Source: Candidatus Dormiibacterota bacterium (lineage in GTDB: Bacteria > Chloroflexota > Dormibacteria > Aeolococcales > Bog-877). Taken from it: a stretch of 20,512 bases of DNA. Position 1 is the stretch's first letter. Every line of letters begins with the position of its first letter. Where the stretch lies: the NCBI GenBank assembly GCA_030038765.1, contig JASHRA010000168.1, forward strand, positions 1 through 20,512, in the 5' to 3' direction. The notes beneath the pieces were generated by a model that worked only from the letters and a program-made list of their open reading frames with translations, ran no database searches and was not told the origin of the DNA. The position numbers were made by a program, and so were the translations under genes. Positions 1 through 6,593 of this stretch are shown one piece after another.

Positions 1-619
1 CAAGTCGCTGCTCAGCGACCACGGCTGGGCGGTGCGCGCGGGCGGCACCGACAGCTGCTCCCGACCGGGCAGCGGGGCCCGGGACTGCGGAGCCGGCATC
101 AAGCGCGGCATGGAGCTGCGCCTGACGCTGGTCTACACCACCGGGTCGGCCGTCTTCGACGACATGATGCAGGAGCTGCGCTCCGCCTACTCCCTGGCCG
201 GGATCGACCTGACGCTCCAGCCCAGCGCCAGCTCCCAGGTCTTCACCGAGCTCAGCCCCTGCCAGCCCAAGACCGGCTTCGGCTGCCATTGGGACCTGAT
301 CGCCTACGGCGACGTGGGCTACGCCTACACCTACTCCCCCGACTTCTACCCCTCGGGCGACGAGATCTTCGCCACCGGCGCGGGCTCCAACTTCAACGGC
401 TACAGCGACGCCCGCGCCGACCAGCTGATCCGGGCCTCCTACAGCGCCCCCGGCCTGGAGCCGCTCTTCCGCTACGAGAACTACCTGACGGAGCAGCTCC
501 CGGTGGTCTGGATCCCCAACATCTACTACCAGCTCTCCGAGATCAAGAGCTCGCTCCACGGGGCCGTCCCCCAGGACCCCAACCTCAACATCTACCCCCA
601 GGAGTGGAGCGTCTCCTGA
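1..619 (+). CDS. ABC transporter peptide-type substrate-binding protein, C-terminal part (5' truncated)
   Basis: The reading frame is open from base 2 and ends at TGA 617-619, so only the last 205 or so residues are present. It aligns by eye, block for block, with the C-terminus of the full-length substrate-binding protein at 16780-18738. Shared blocks are a Cys-bracketed loop (CSRPGSGARDCGAGIK here, CEKPGSGSGECGTGIK there), AGIDLTL, a second Cys pair before a W-D motif, and a closing YRYE/FRYENYLTEQLP block. The family (SBP_bac_5-like) binds peptides or similar solutes outside the membrane and delivers them to an ABC permease. No permease or ATPase gene is visible here. The gene ends 15 bases from the convergent stop of the next gene. 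Family assignment is firm through the paralogue; the substrate is unknown. Confidence 0.85.
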   Translation, partial: KSLLSDHGWAVRAGGTDSCSRPGSGARDCGAGIKRGMELRLTLVYTTGSAVFDDMMQELRSAYSLAGIDLTLQPSASSQVFTELSPCQPKTGFGCHWDLIAYGDVGYAYTYSPDFYPSGDEIFATGAGSNFNGYSDARADQLIRASYSAPGLEPLFRYENYLTEQLPVVWIPNIYYQLSEIKSSLHGAVPQDPNLNIYPQEWSVS

Positions 620-634
620 CGCTCCCGGCCCGGG

Positions 635-1072
635 TCAGGCAGCCGGCGTCAGCCGGACGATGGGGATCTCGCGGTCGGTCTTGCTCTGGTAGCCGGCGTA
701 GCGCGGGGAGATGGCCGCGATCCGGGCCAGCGCCTGCTCGCGCCGCTCCCCCCGGAGCAGCTCACCGCGGACCCGCAGGCGCCGCTTGCCCACCTCGAGC
801 CAGACCTGGTCCGGGTTCCGGGCGAGGTTGAAGAACCAGCCCGGGTGCTGGGCCCCGCCCCCGGCCGAGGCCACCACCAGCCAGGCGTCGGGGCCGTCTG
901 GGAAGCCGCCCAGGGGCGAGGTGCGCGTCTTCCCCGACCTCGCGCCCACGGTGGTCAGCAGCACGCCTGGGAAGTCCATCATCCGGGGCTGCTCCTGGCT
1001 CCTGGAGCGGCGCCGGTAGGAGGAGGCCTGGAGCCGCATGATGGGCAGCACTAGGCGGTTGAGCCACGCCAT
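635..1072 (-). CDS. nitroreductase family deazaflavin (F420)-dependent oxidoreductase-like protein
   Basis: The protein has 145 residues from ATG at 1072, the usual length of the DDN-type split-barrel family. Visible motifs are GARSGKTRTSPL (residues 43-54) and VVASAGGGAQHPGWFFNL (66-83) followed by NPDQVWLEV, which match the family's cofactor-binding blocks. Known members use reduced F420 to reduce nitroaromatics or quinones. That F420 is the cofactor here is inferred from family membership. The frame stays open upstream to about 1297, but the added residues are Pro/Arg/Gly-rich and unlike the family, so the internal ATG was chosen. The gene is divergent from the RapZ-like gene and convergent with the truncated transporter gene. 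Confidence 0.85.
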   Translation of the reverse strand: MAWLNRLVLPIMRLQASSYRRRSRSQEQPRMMDFPGVLLTTVGARSGKTRTSPLGGFPDGPDAWLVVASAGGGAQHPGWFFNLARNPDQVWLEVGKRRLRVRGELLRGERREQALARIAAISPRYAGYQSKTDREIPIVRLTPAA

Positions 1073-1312
1073 GGCGCCCCGCCCCCGGGTCCCCCGGGGC
1101 GGGATCTCTAGGGACACGGGAGCATCCCCATGGGCCCGCGGGCGGGTGGGCTCGCCGCCGCTGGGAATCTGCTGTGAGTCATCGGCAGGCCCCGGAAGGC
1201 GGCCCCGGGCATGAAACAATGGCCGCAGCCACCGAGCTGGTCCGGGAGGGTCCCAGCCGGCAGCCAGAGAAGCCGACCCCCGGCCTGGGGGTCCCACCCG
1301 GAGCGCCGAAGC
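1073..1312. other. divergent intergenic region between the DDN-like and RapZ-like genes
   Basis: These 240 bases separate two divergently oriented starts and should hold promoters for both. I see no convincing -35/-10 pair. A TAGAGA-like hexamer on the minus strand near 1108-1113 is a weak -10 candidate for the DDN-like gene. The region contains a perfect 7-base inverted repeat close to the RapZ-like start, listed separately, and a CCCGGG-rich palindromic patch around 1082-1100. Both flanking frames are open across much of it, but the implied extensions do not resemble either family. Confidence 0.5.
1275..1293 (+). promoter_or_regulatory. perfect inverted repeat in the leader of the RapZ-like gene
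   Basis: GACCCCC (1275-1281) and GGGGGTC (1287-1293) are perfect complements around the five-base loop GGCCT, ending 19 bases before ATG 1313. In RNA this would be a very stable hairpin just upstream of the weak GGAG ribosome site (1300-1303). It could be a translational control hairpin or an operator. In DNA this GC-rich, chance cannot be excluded. Confidence 0.35.
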
Positions 1313-2065
1313 ATGTCACTGGTGGTCATTGTCTGCGAAGACCGGCTCCGGGAGGAGCTGGAAGTTCTGGCCAGCGAGGCCGGCTACACCGTGCCCCGGG
1401 CCGCCGAGCTCCCAGCCCAGGCCTCGGACTGGGTGCGCCAGCGGCTCCGCTCCCGCGCCGACCTGGCCCTGGTCGTGAGCGAGCGCCAGGGCTCCGGCTC
1501 TGTCGCCTCCCTGGACGCCGCCGGCGACCGCTACTGGCTGGTCCAGGCCGGCAGCCCCGAGGGTCCCGGCTACCGGCCCCCGGCGCGCCGGCCCCACCGC
1601 CGCCTGCTCAGCCTCGAGGGATCGGCCAGCGCCTACCTGCGCCAGCTCCTCGACGACTGGCGCGACCGCGACCAGGTGCGCGTGGACTGCTTCACCTTCG
1701 CCTACCGTGACGGGCTCCCCCACGAGGCCGACTGGGTCATCGACACCCGCTTCCTGGACAGCCCCTACTGGATCCCGGAGATGCGCGAGCGCCCGGGCAC
1801 GGACCGGAGCGTCCGCCGGTACGTGATGGCCCAGCCCGGTGCCCACGAGCTGGTCAACGAGTTCCTGCCCCTGCTGGCCCGCCTGGCCCCCCTCTACCAG
1901 TCCCAGCGCCGCTCCGTGCTGCGGGTGGCGGTGGGCTGCACCGGCGGGCTGCACCGCTCCATGGCCATCGCCTCGGAGCTGGTGGACCGCATCAACTCGT
2001 CGGGCACGGCCGACGCCCGCTACCTCAAGGCGCCCCCGCTCCACCTGCCCCAGGAGTTGGACTAG
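1313..2065 (+). CDS. standalone RapZ C-terminal-domain protein
   Basis: The protein has 250 residues from ATG 1313, preceded by a weak GGAG at 1300-1303. Residues 124-225 carry the RapZ/YvcJ C-terminal domain: FTFAYRDGLPHEADWVIDTR, then RFLDSPYWIPEMR, FLPLLARLAPLY and the signature GCTGGLHRS (208-216). In E. coli RapZ this domain senses glucosamine-6-phosphate and binds small RNAs GlmZ/GlmY. Canonical RapZ is about 285 residues with an N-terminal P-loop ATPase domain. Here the first 100 or so residues contain no Walker A glycine-lysine motif and look like an unrelated alpha/beta segment (MSLVVIVCEDRLREELEVL at the start). The usual yvcK/whiA neighbours are absent. Domain assignment is strong; function is open. 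Confidence 0.82.
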   Translation: MSLVVIVCEDRLREELEVLASEAGYTVPRAAELPAQASDWVRQRLRSRADLALVVSERQGSGSVASLDAAGDRYWLVQAGSPEGPGYRPPARRPHRRLLSLEGSASAYLRQLLDDWRDRDQVRVDCFTFAYRDGLPHEADWVIDTRFLDSPYWIPEMRERPGTDRSVRRYVMAQPGAHELVNEFLPLLARLAPLYQSQRRSVLRVAVGCTGGLHRSMAIASELVDRINSSGTADARYLKAPPLHLPQELD

Positions 2066-2075
2066 GAGGGAGCGC

Positions 2076-2663
2076 TCAGCCCGGCCCCGAGGGCGCGCCG
2101 AGGGCCAGCCCCAGCGGCTCGCTCGCGGCTGGCGGCGCCGGCAGCACCGAGCGCACCAGCTCCTCGTAGGCGCGGCGCACCTCGGGGTAGCGCAGCAGCA
2201 GCAGGTGGGCGTACTCCTGCACCACGGGCCGGGGCGCGCGCCTCAGCTTGAGGCTCACCTCGCTGGGCAGGTGGTTGGCCTTGCGCCCGTTGCAGCGCTT
2301 GCAGGCCACCACCTGGTTCTCCCAGGTGCTGGGCGCGCCGCCCCGCGAGACCGGCACTACGTGGTCGATGGTGAGCTCGGCCGGGGTCCCGCGCACGCCG
2401 CAGTACTGGCAGGTGTGGTCGTCGCGCAGCAGCAGGTTGCGCCGGTTGGGGCGCAGCATCCGGCGCGGGACCACGATGTTGCGCAGCAGCCGGACCACGA
2501 TCACCCCCTCGCCCAGGCGGCGCTGCTCCAGCTCCTCGGCGACCAGGCGGCGGGCCTCGTCGTCGAGGAAGGCGACGCGCTCCTTGGTCAGCAACACCAC
2601 CAGGCGGCGGCGGCTGATGACGTTGAGCGGCTGCAGCGAGGCGCTCAGCAGCAGGACCGGCAT
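2076..2663 (-). CDS. HNH endonuclease domain protein
   Basis: The protein has 195 residues from ATG 2663. An N-terminal segment typical of this bacterial group (LLLSASLQPLNVISRRR) precedes a zinc-bound HNH fold with CQYCG (Cys85, Cys88), the catalytic DHVVP (Asp100-His101), SRGG, WENQVVACKRCN (Asn116, Cys121, Cys124) and a trailing Lys/His. All core residues are present, so it should be a metal-dependent nuclease; its target is unknown. Families of this type are common single-copy chromosomal genes rather than phage genes. It is the last gene of the probable etfB-etfA-FHA-membrane protein run and stops 10 bases from the convergent RapZ-like stop. A CAGAAT-like box lies 7 bases before the ATG, so it may also have its own promoter. 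Confidence 0.88.
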   Translation of the reverse strand: MPVLLLSASLQPLNVISRRRLVVLLTKERVAFLDDEARRLVAEELEQRRLGEGVIVVRLLRNIVVPRRMLRPNRRNLLLRDDHTCQYCGVRGTPAELTIDHVVPVSRGGAPSTWENQVVACKRCNGRKANHLPSEVSLKLRRAPRPVVQEYAHLLLLRYPEVRRAYEELVRSVLPAPPAASEPLGLALGAPSGPG

Positions 2664-2693
2664 GGGCTCAATTCTGGACCGCCCCGGCCCGGT

Positions 2694-2861
2694 TCAGCCC
2701 CCACCGCGCGAGAGGGCCCGGCGCAGCCCCTCGACGTGGCCCAGGATCCCGGGGTTGACGGTCAGCAGGACCAGGGTCAGGACCAGGGCCACGAGCAGGA
2801 TGAGGGCCAGGTAGGCGGTCACCGAGGGTCCCGAGGTGGGCGGGGGCAGGCTCCGGGCCAC
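2694..2861 (-). CDS. small single-pass membrane protein
   Basis: The reading frame ends at TGA 2694-2696. From GTG 2861 it encodes 55 residues, and from an internal GTG at 2822 it encodes 42. The core is one strongly hydrophobic helix (AYLALILLVALVLTLVLLTV) followed by a short Arg-containing tail, so it is probably an inner-membrane peptide with its C-terminus in the cytoplasm. GTG 2861 lies two bases after the stop of the FHA gene, with a GGAG about a dozen bases upstream inside that gene, which suggests coupled translation. The gene is too short to recognise by homology. Its position between the FHA-pseudoATPase and HNH genes is the only functional clue. Confidence 0.55.
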   Translation of the reverse strand: MARSLPPPTSGPSVTAYLALILLVALVLTLVLLTVNPGILGHVEGLRRALSRGGG

Positions 2862-2863
2862 GC

Positions 2864-4165
2864 CTAGGGGCGCTCCCCTACGGGGCCCAGCGGCTCCGCC
2901 GTCCAGTTCCCCTCCGGCCCCACCCCCAGGCTGAGGCCGCGCCACTCCGCACCGCGCTGGGCCAGGGCCAGGGGCAGGAGGCGGACCAGCTCCCAGCGCG
3001 CGCCCGAGGGCAGGCCGGTCTCGGGCCCGAGGTTGTCGAGGCGGCGCGCCAGGATCTCCAGGGCGCTCTCCAGGGAGGCGCAGCGTAGCGCCAGCAGGGT
3101 GCCGCCTCCGCTCCGGGGGAGGCTGGCGAGGAGCTCGTCCAAGACCGGCTCCGGGGGCTGGTCCAGGAGGAGGGGCCCACCCGCCAGGCCGGCCTGGAGC
3201 GCCGAGGGGTGCTGGGGGTCGAGGCTGGCCCAGCCGTCCGGCAGCCACCAGGGGGAGGGCTCGAAGCTGAGCACGGAGACGCCCTCGGGACGGTGCTCCA
3301 GCTCCTCGGCCAGGGCCGCCAGGGCGAGGTCGGGGCGGTGCCCCACCAGCAGCACCGCCGCCCCCTCGAGGAAGGCGCGGCAGAGCTGGCGCCGCTCCTC
3401 GCGGCCCAGCTGGGCCGGCACCCGGGGCTGGGCCCGGAGCAGCAGGCGGGCCCGCTCCACCAGGGGCGGGAGCAGGAACTCCAGCTCCAGGTCGCCGACC
3501 GAGCCCTGGCCGCTGAGAGCGTCGTCGGCAAGGCCCAGGGCGCGCCGCGCCCCGGCCGCGGCGTCGCTCACCGCCGCCGCCGTCAGCTGCTTGCCGCTGG
3601 CCGTCCAGCCCTCCTCGCCGAGCGCCTCCAGGGGCACCCCGGGGCGCAGCCGGACGGCCCGGGCGCCGCGCTCCAGCAGCTCCCGGGCGATGGCGGGGGC
3701 GGCGCTCAGCTCCAGGCCCAGGGCCGGGCTGGGGGCGGCCTCCTCCTCGCCGTCCCCCCAGGCCGAGGGCGGCGGCGGGACCGTGCTGGAGGGTCGGTCC
3801 GGGCGCCAGTCCGGCTCCCGCGGCGGGGGCGGGAGAGGTGCCCCCGCCTGGATCAGGGTGAGGCTCACGGCGGCCACCCGCAGGGTGCCACCGGGCCGGA
3901 GCAGGGCCGAGCCCCCGGGGGGCAGACGGCGGCCGTCCACCCAGGTGCCGCCGCTCGGGCCGAGGTCGTGGACCTCGACCCCGTCGGCCTCCCGGAGCAG
4001 CTCGCAGTGGCGCTGGGCCACGGCCTGGTTCGGGTCGAGGTGGGTGACGTCCACGTCCGGCACGGGGCCGCCGGGGGCGCTGCGGCCGAGCACGATGGGG
4101 TAGCGCTCCAGGGTGACGGTGGCGCCGTCGGGCGCCTGCAGGGCGAGCAGCGGGGCGAGGCTCAA
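2864..4165 (-). CDS. FHA-domain protein fused to a degenerate secretion-type (CpaF/PilT-like) ATPase
   Basis: The protein has 433 residues from TTG 4165. Residues 1-105 form an FHA domain (VLGRS at 25-29, QRHCEL, DLGPSGGTWVDG). The Ser that usually precedes the conserved His by three is Ala50, and the usual Asn before Gly-Thr is Gly, so phosphothreonine binding is doubtful. A Pro-rich linker (110-150) leads to a segment (160-200: LLERGARAVRLRPGVPLEAL) resembling the N-domain of PilT/PilB ATPases. Then comes GAAVLLVGHRPDLALAAL (268-285) where the P-loop should be, a Walker B-like GPLLLDQPPEP (330-340), and LALRCASLESALEILARRLD, which parallels the CpaF Ser-Thr-Gly-His-Ala block. No GKT/GKS is present. 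It is likely a non-catalytic relative. Neighbours are etfA 18 bases upstream and a small membrane protein downstream. Confidence 0.7.
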   Translation of the reverse strand: MSLAPLLALQAPDGATVTLERYPIVLGRSAPGGPVPDVDVTHLDPNQAVAQRHCELLREADGVEVHDLGPSGGTWVDGRRLPPGGSALLRPGGTLRVAAVSLTLIQAGAPLPPPPREPDWRPDRPSSTVPPPPSAWGDGEEEAAPSPALGLELSAAPAIARELLERGARAVRLRPGVPLEALGEEGWTASGKQLTAAAVSDAAAGARRALGLADDALSGQGSVGDLELEFLLPPLVERARLLLRAQPRVPAQLGREERRQLCRAFLEGAAVLLVGHRPDLALAALAEELEHRPEGVSVLSFEPSPWWLPDGWASLDPQHPSALQAGLAGGPLLLDQPPEPVLDELLASLPRSGGGTLLALRCASLESALEILARRLDNLGPETGLPSGARWELVRLLPLALAQRGAEWRGLSLGVGPEGNWTAEPLGPVGERP

Positions 4166-4183
4166 GGCCTTGGGCCCCCGCCC

Positions 4184-5149
4184 TCAGGCCGACACACCCC
4201 TTCGCTCCAGCTCCGCGATCAGCTCCGGCACCACCTTGAGCGCGTCCCCGACCACGCCCAGGTCGGCGAGCTTGAAGATGGGAGCGTCGGGGTCGCGGTT
4301 GATGGCGACTATGTGCTTGGCGCCCTTCATCCCCACCGTGTGCTGCATCGCCCCGCTGATGCCGCAGGCGATGTAGAGGTCCGGCTTGACCGTCTTGCCG
4401 GTCTGGCCGACCTGGCGGGCGTAGGGGGTCCAGCCGGCGTCGACCACGGCCCGGCTCGCGCCCACCGCCCCGTGCAGCAGCCGGGCGAGCCGCTCCACGA
4501 GCTCGAAGTTGGAGGCCTCCTGGAGCCCCCGGCCCCCGCTGACCACGACCTTGGCCTCCTCCAGCTGGGGGCCGGCCGCGGCCGCGACCACCGATTCCAG
4601 GCGGCGGGGGCCCCGGGGCGCGTCCGGGGGCAGGGAGAGGGGCAGCACCCGGGCCTCCACCTCGCCCGCGGGACTGGCGCTCACCGACTTGGGCCGGAGC
4701 AGGACCAGGGGACTCCGGCCCCGGAGCTCGGTGAGGACCGCCTGCGTGGCGCCGAAGATGGTGCTGCTGGCGGCGAAGCCCGGCCCGCTGGGGACCACCC
4801 CGGTGGCGTTGGCCAGGAGCGTGAGCTGGAGCCGGGCGCTGACCCGGGCGGCCAGGTCGCGGGCGTCGTAGGTGGCCCCCAGCAGCACCAGGTCTGGGTC
4901 CAGCTCCTGGACCAGGGCCCCGAGGGCGGCGGCGGCGGGCTGGCCCAGGTAGTCCCGGTAGGCGGCATCGGCGCCCAGGTGCACCGTGCCGGCGCCGTAG
5001 CGGCCCAGGGCCGGGGCCGCCCGCTCGCCCTCCGGGTCCAGCACCACGGCGCTCACCTCGCCCAGCTCGCGGGCCAGGGTCAGCGCCTCCAGGGAGACCG
5101 GGGCCGGCTCCCCCTGGAGCAGCTCGCAGTAGACCAGGACCCGGGCCAC
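4184..5149 (-). CDS. etfA: electron transfer flavoprotein alpha subunit
   Basis: The protein has 321 residues from GTG 5149. The C-terminal FAD domain is textbook: VVVSGGRGL (201-209), GAVGASRAVVDAGW (227-240), QVGQTGKTVKPDLYIACG (246-263), GISGAMQH (263-270), then INRDPDAPIF and ADLGVVGD. EtfA binds FAD and, with EtfB, carries electrons from acyl-CoA and related dehydrogenases to the membrane quinone pool through ETF:quinone oxidoreductase. No dehydrogenase or ETF-QO gene is in the window. It begins two bases after the etfB stop codon, which indicates coupled translation. Nothing looks truncated. Confidence 0.96.
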   Translation of the reverse strand: MARVLVYCELLQGEPAPVSLEALTLARELGEVSAVVLDPEGERAAPALGRYGAGTVHLGADAAYRDYLGQPAAAALGALVQELDPDLVLLGATYDARDLAARVSARLQLTLLANATGVVPSGPGFAASSTIFGATQAVLTELRGRSPLVLLRPKSVSASPAGEVEARVLPLSLPPDAPRGPRRLESVVAAAAGPQLEEAKVVVSGGRGLQEASNFELVERLARLLHGAVGASRAVVDAGWTPYARQVGQTGKTVKPDLYIACGISGAMQHTVGMKGAKHIVAINRDPDAPIFKLADLGVVGDALKVVPELIAELERRGVSA

Positions 5150-5151
5150 GC

Positions 5152-5928
5152 TCAGACCAGCTTGAGCTCGGCGAGGTAGTCCGCCAGGCGCCTGGCGGCG
5201 GCCCCGTCGGCCTCGATCAGCTCCCCCGAGGAACGCTCCGGCACCGGCTCCACGCTGCTGACCAGCTGGCCGGCGCCGGCCTCGCCCACGCTGGCGGGGT
5301 CGATGCCGAGATCGTCCAGCCCTAGCTGCTCCACGGGCTTGCTGCGGGCCGCCATGATCCCCTTGAGGGTGGGGTAGCGGGGCTCGTTGATGCCCCCGGT
5401 CACGGTCACCACGGCGGGCGCCTCAGCCTCGACCAGGTCGTGGCCGCTGGCCGTCTGGCGCTGGATCCGGACCCGGCCCCCCTCCACCTCCAGCTGCTTG
5501 GCGAAAGTCAGGGCGGGCCAGCCCAGGAGCTCGGCGATGGCGGCCGGGACGGTCCCGGTGTAGCCGTCGGTGGACTCGGTGCAGCCGATGAGGAGCTCCG
5601 CTCCGGAGCGCTCCACGGCGCGGGCCAGCACCCGGGCCGTGGCCAGGGCGTCGGACCCGAGTAGGCGGGGATCGGTCACCAGCAGTCCCGAGCCGGCGCC
5701 CATGGAGAGCGCCTTGCGGATGGCCTCCAGGGCGCGCTCCGGGCCCATGGAGATGGCCACCACCTCCCCCGAGCTGGCCTCGGCCACGCGGAGGGCGGCC
5801 TCGACGCCGTAGGCGTCGCCCGGGTCCAGGACCACCTCCACCCCCTCCCGGACCAGCCGGTGGGAGCCGTCCAGCCTTCCCGCCCCCGATGGGTCCGGGA
5901 TCTGCTTGACCAGCACCGCGACCTTCAA
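5152..5928 (-). CDS. etfB: electron transfer flavoprotein beta subunit
   Basis: The protein has 258 residues and begins with VAVLVKQIPDP at its N-terminus. The nucleotide-binding block CTESTDGYTGTVPAAIAE (116-133) and the ETF-beta signature TGGINEPRYPTLKGIMAARS (177-196) are both intact. EtfB completes the heterodimer with EtfA. The start is TTG at 5928, supported by AGGAG ten bases upstream (5939-5943 on this strand). A TAACAT -10-like hexamer lies at 5974-5979. It is the first gene of the minus-strand run that continues through etfA, the FHA protein, a small membrane protein and the HNH gene. Confidence 0.96.
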   Translation of the reverse strand: MKVAVLVKQIPDPSGAGRLDGSHRLVREGVEVVLDPGDAYGVEAALRVAEASSGEVVAISMGPERALEAIRKALSMGAGSGLLVTDPRLLGSDALATARVLARAVERSGAELLIGCTESTDGYTGTVPAAIAELLGWPALTFAKQLEVEGGRVRIQRQTASGHDLVEAEAPAVVTVTGGINEPRYPTLKGIMAARSKPVEQLGLDDLGIDPASVGEAGAGQLVSSVEPVPERSSGELIEADGAAARRLADYLAELKLV

Positions 5929-5973
5929 ATGCGCTGCACTCCTGAGGGCCAGCCGCGACCGCTGCCGCCGGTC

Positions 5974-5979
5974 ATGTTA
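5974..5979 (-). promoter_or_regulatory. -10-like box for the etfB operon
   Basis: TAACAT read on the minus strand lies about 45 bases upstream of the etfB start. No clear TTGACA-like -35 precedes it at 17 bases. It is the best box in the gap and matches the TANNNT pattern seen elsewhere in the window. Confidence 0.35.
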
Positions 5980-6038
5980 GCGGCCGGCCCACTTCCCGCC
6001 TGCCCTCGACGAGGAAGGGAGCGCGGCGGGGCCGGACG

Positions 6039-6044
6039 TATAAT
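6039..6044 (+). promoter_or_regulatory. consensus -10 box for tRNA-Asp
   Basis: TATAAT, an exact sigma-70 -10 hexamer, stands out in GC-rich DNA 52 bases before the first base of the tRNA. I see no good -35 hexamer 16-18 bases upstream. The orientation and distance fit a tRNA promoter with a short 5' leader. Confidence 0.5.
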
Positions 6045-6096
6045 CGGCGGGCTCTGGCGAGGGCCGGTCGGCAGCCTTTCCTCAGGGCGTGCCCCC

Positions 6097-6174
6097 GGCC
6101 CCGTGGTGTAGCTGGCCTAACACGCCACCCTGTCAAGGTGGAGATCGGCGGTTCGAATCCGCTCGGGGTCGCCA
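6097..6174 (+). tRNA. tRNA-Asp (anticodon GTC), CCA encoded
   Basis: The cloverleaf was folded by hand. The acceptor is GGCCCCG (6097-6103) with CGGGGTC (6164-6170), one G-T pair at position 2-71. The anticodon stem is CCACC/GGTGG around a loop with GTC at 6132-6134. The T stem is GGCGG/CCGCT around TTCGAAT. The discriminator is G6171 and CCA is encoded at 6172-6174. The toxin-antitoxin island begins 62 bases downstream. Confidence 0.96.
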
Positions 6175-6236
6175 CGGGCGTGCGGGACGGAGGCCGCTGC
6201 CCCGGGCCGGGTCGCTCCACTCCTACCGTCTCGAGG

Positions 6237-6593
6237 TCAGAGGAACACCTCTCTTCCCAGCAGCGCCGAGTCTGCCGGATGCTCGGAGAGGAGACGGTCC
6301 AGGGCGGTGACGATGGGCCCCAGAGCGTCCAGCCGCAGGGTGAACTTCGAGGAAGGCACCAGCCCGATGCCGTGGTGGCTGCCCGCCGCGGACAACGAGC
6401 CCGCGTGCAGGGGCCGGAAGTCGCGGATGTTGTTGGTGACCACGGCTCGGCCCTGGGCCGCTGCCCAGGCCAGGACGGAGAGGTCGTCCCGCCCTCGCAG
6501 GCCTGCGTCCGCGACCGAGATCACGTCATGGCCTCGGCTCCGTAGCTGCCGGGCGATCTCCGGCGACAGCTGCTCGTCGAGGAGCAGCTTCAG
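6237..6593 (-). CDS. DUF5615-family PIN-like toxin with apparent CTG start
   Basis: Read from CTG 6593 the protein has 118 residues and begins KLLLDEQLSPEIARQLRSRG, then HDVISVADAGLRGRDDLSVL, AVVTNNIRDF and so on. This is the full DUF5615 pattern, with the catalytic-type Asp of LLLDE near the N-terminus. DUF5615 proteins are PIN-like nucleases paired with small DNA-binding antitoxins. The first standard in-frame start downstream is GTG 6524, which would remove the first strand and this Asp. No ATG, GTG or TTG occurs in frame for many codons upstream. The CTG overlaps the antitoxin stop as CTGA, exactly where ATGA is normally found. CTG initiation by coupling, or a start-codon mutation inactivating the toxin, are both possible. 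Confidence 0.75.
   Translation of the reverse strand: MKLLLDEQLSPEIARQLRSRGHDVISVADAGLRGRDDLSVLAWAAAQGRAVVTNNIRDFRPLHAGSLSAAGSHHGIGLVPSSKFTLRLDALGPIVTALDRLLSEHPADSALLGREVFL

Noticed and set aside
1073..1297. 75-residue N-terminal extension of the DDN-like protein
   Set aside because: Composition is Pro/Arg/Gly-rich and the family starts at the internal ATG 1072.
3209..5179. Very long open frames on the plus strand opposite etfA and the FHA gene
   Set aside because: They are antisense shadows caused by high GC content; the translations are Gly/Ala/Arg/Gln-rich and match no family, while the minus strand encodes clear ETF proteins.
6150..6174. tRNA-Asp 3' end as an attachment site for the island
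   Set aside because: No second copy of the tRNA end was found downstream to about 8.4 kb and there is no integrase, so an att site is not supported.
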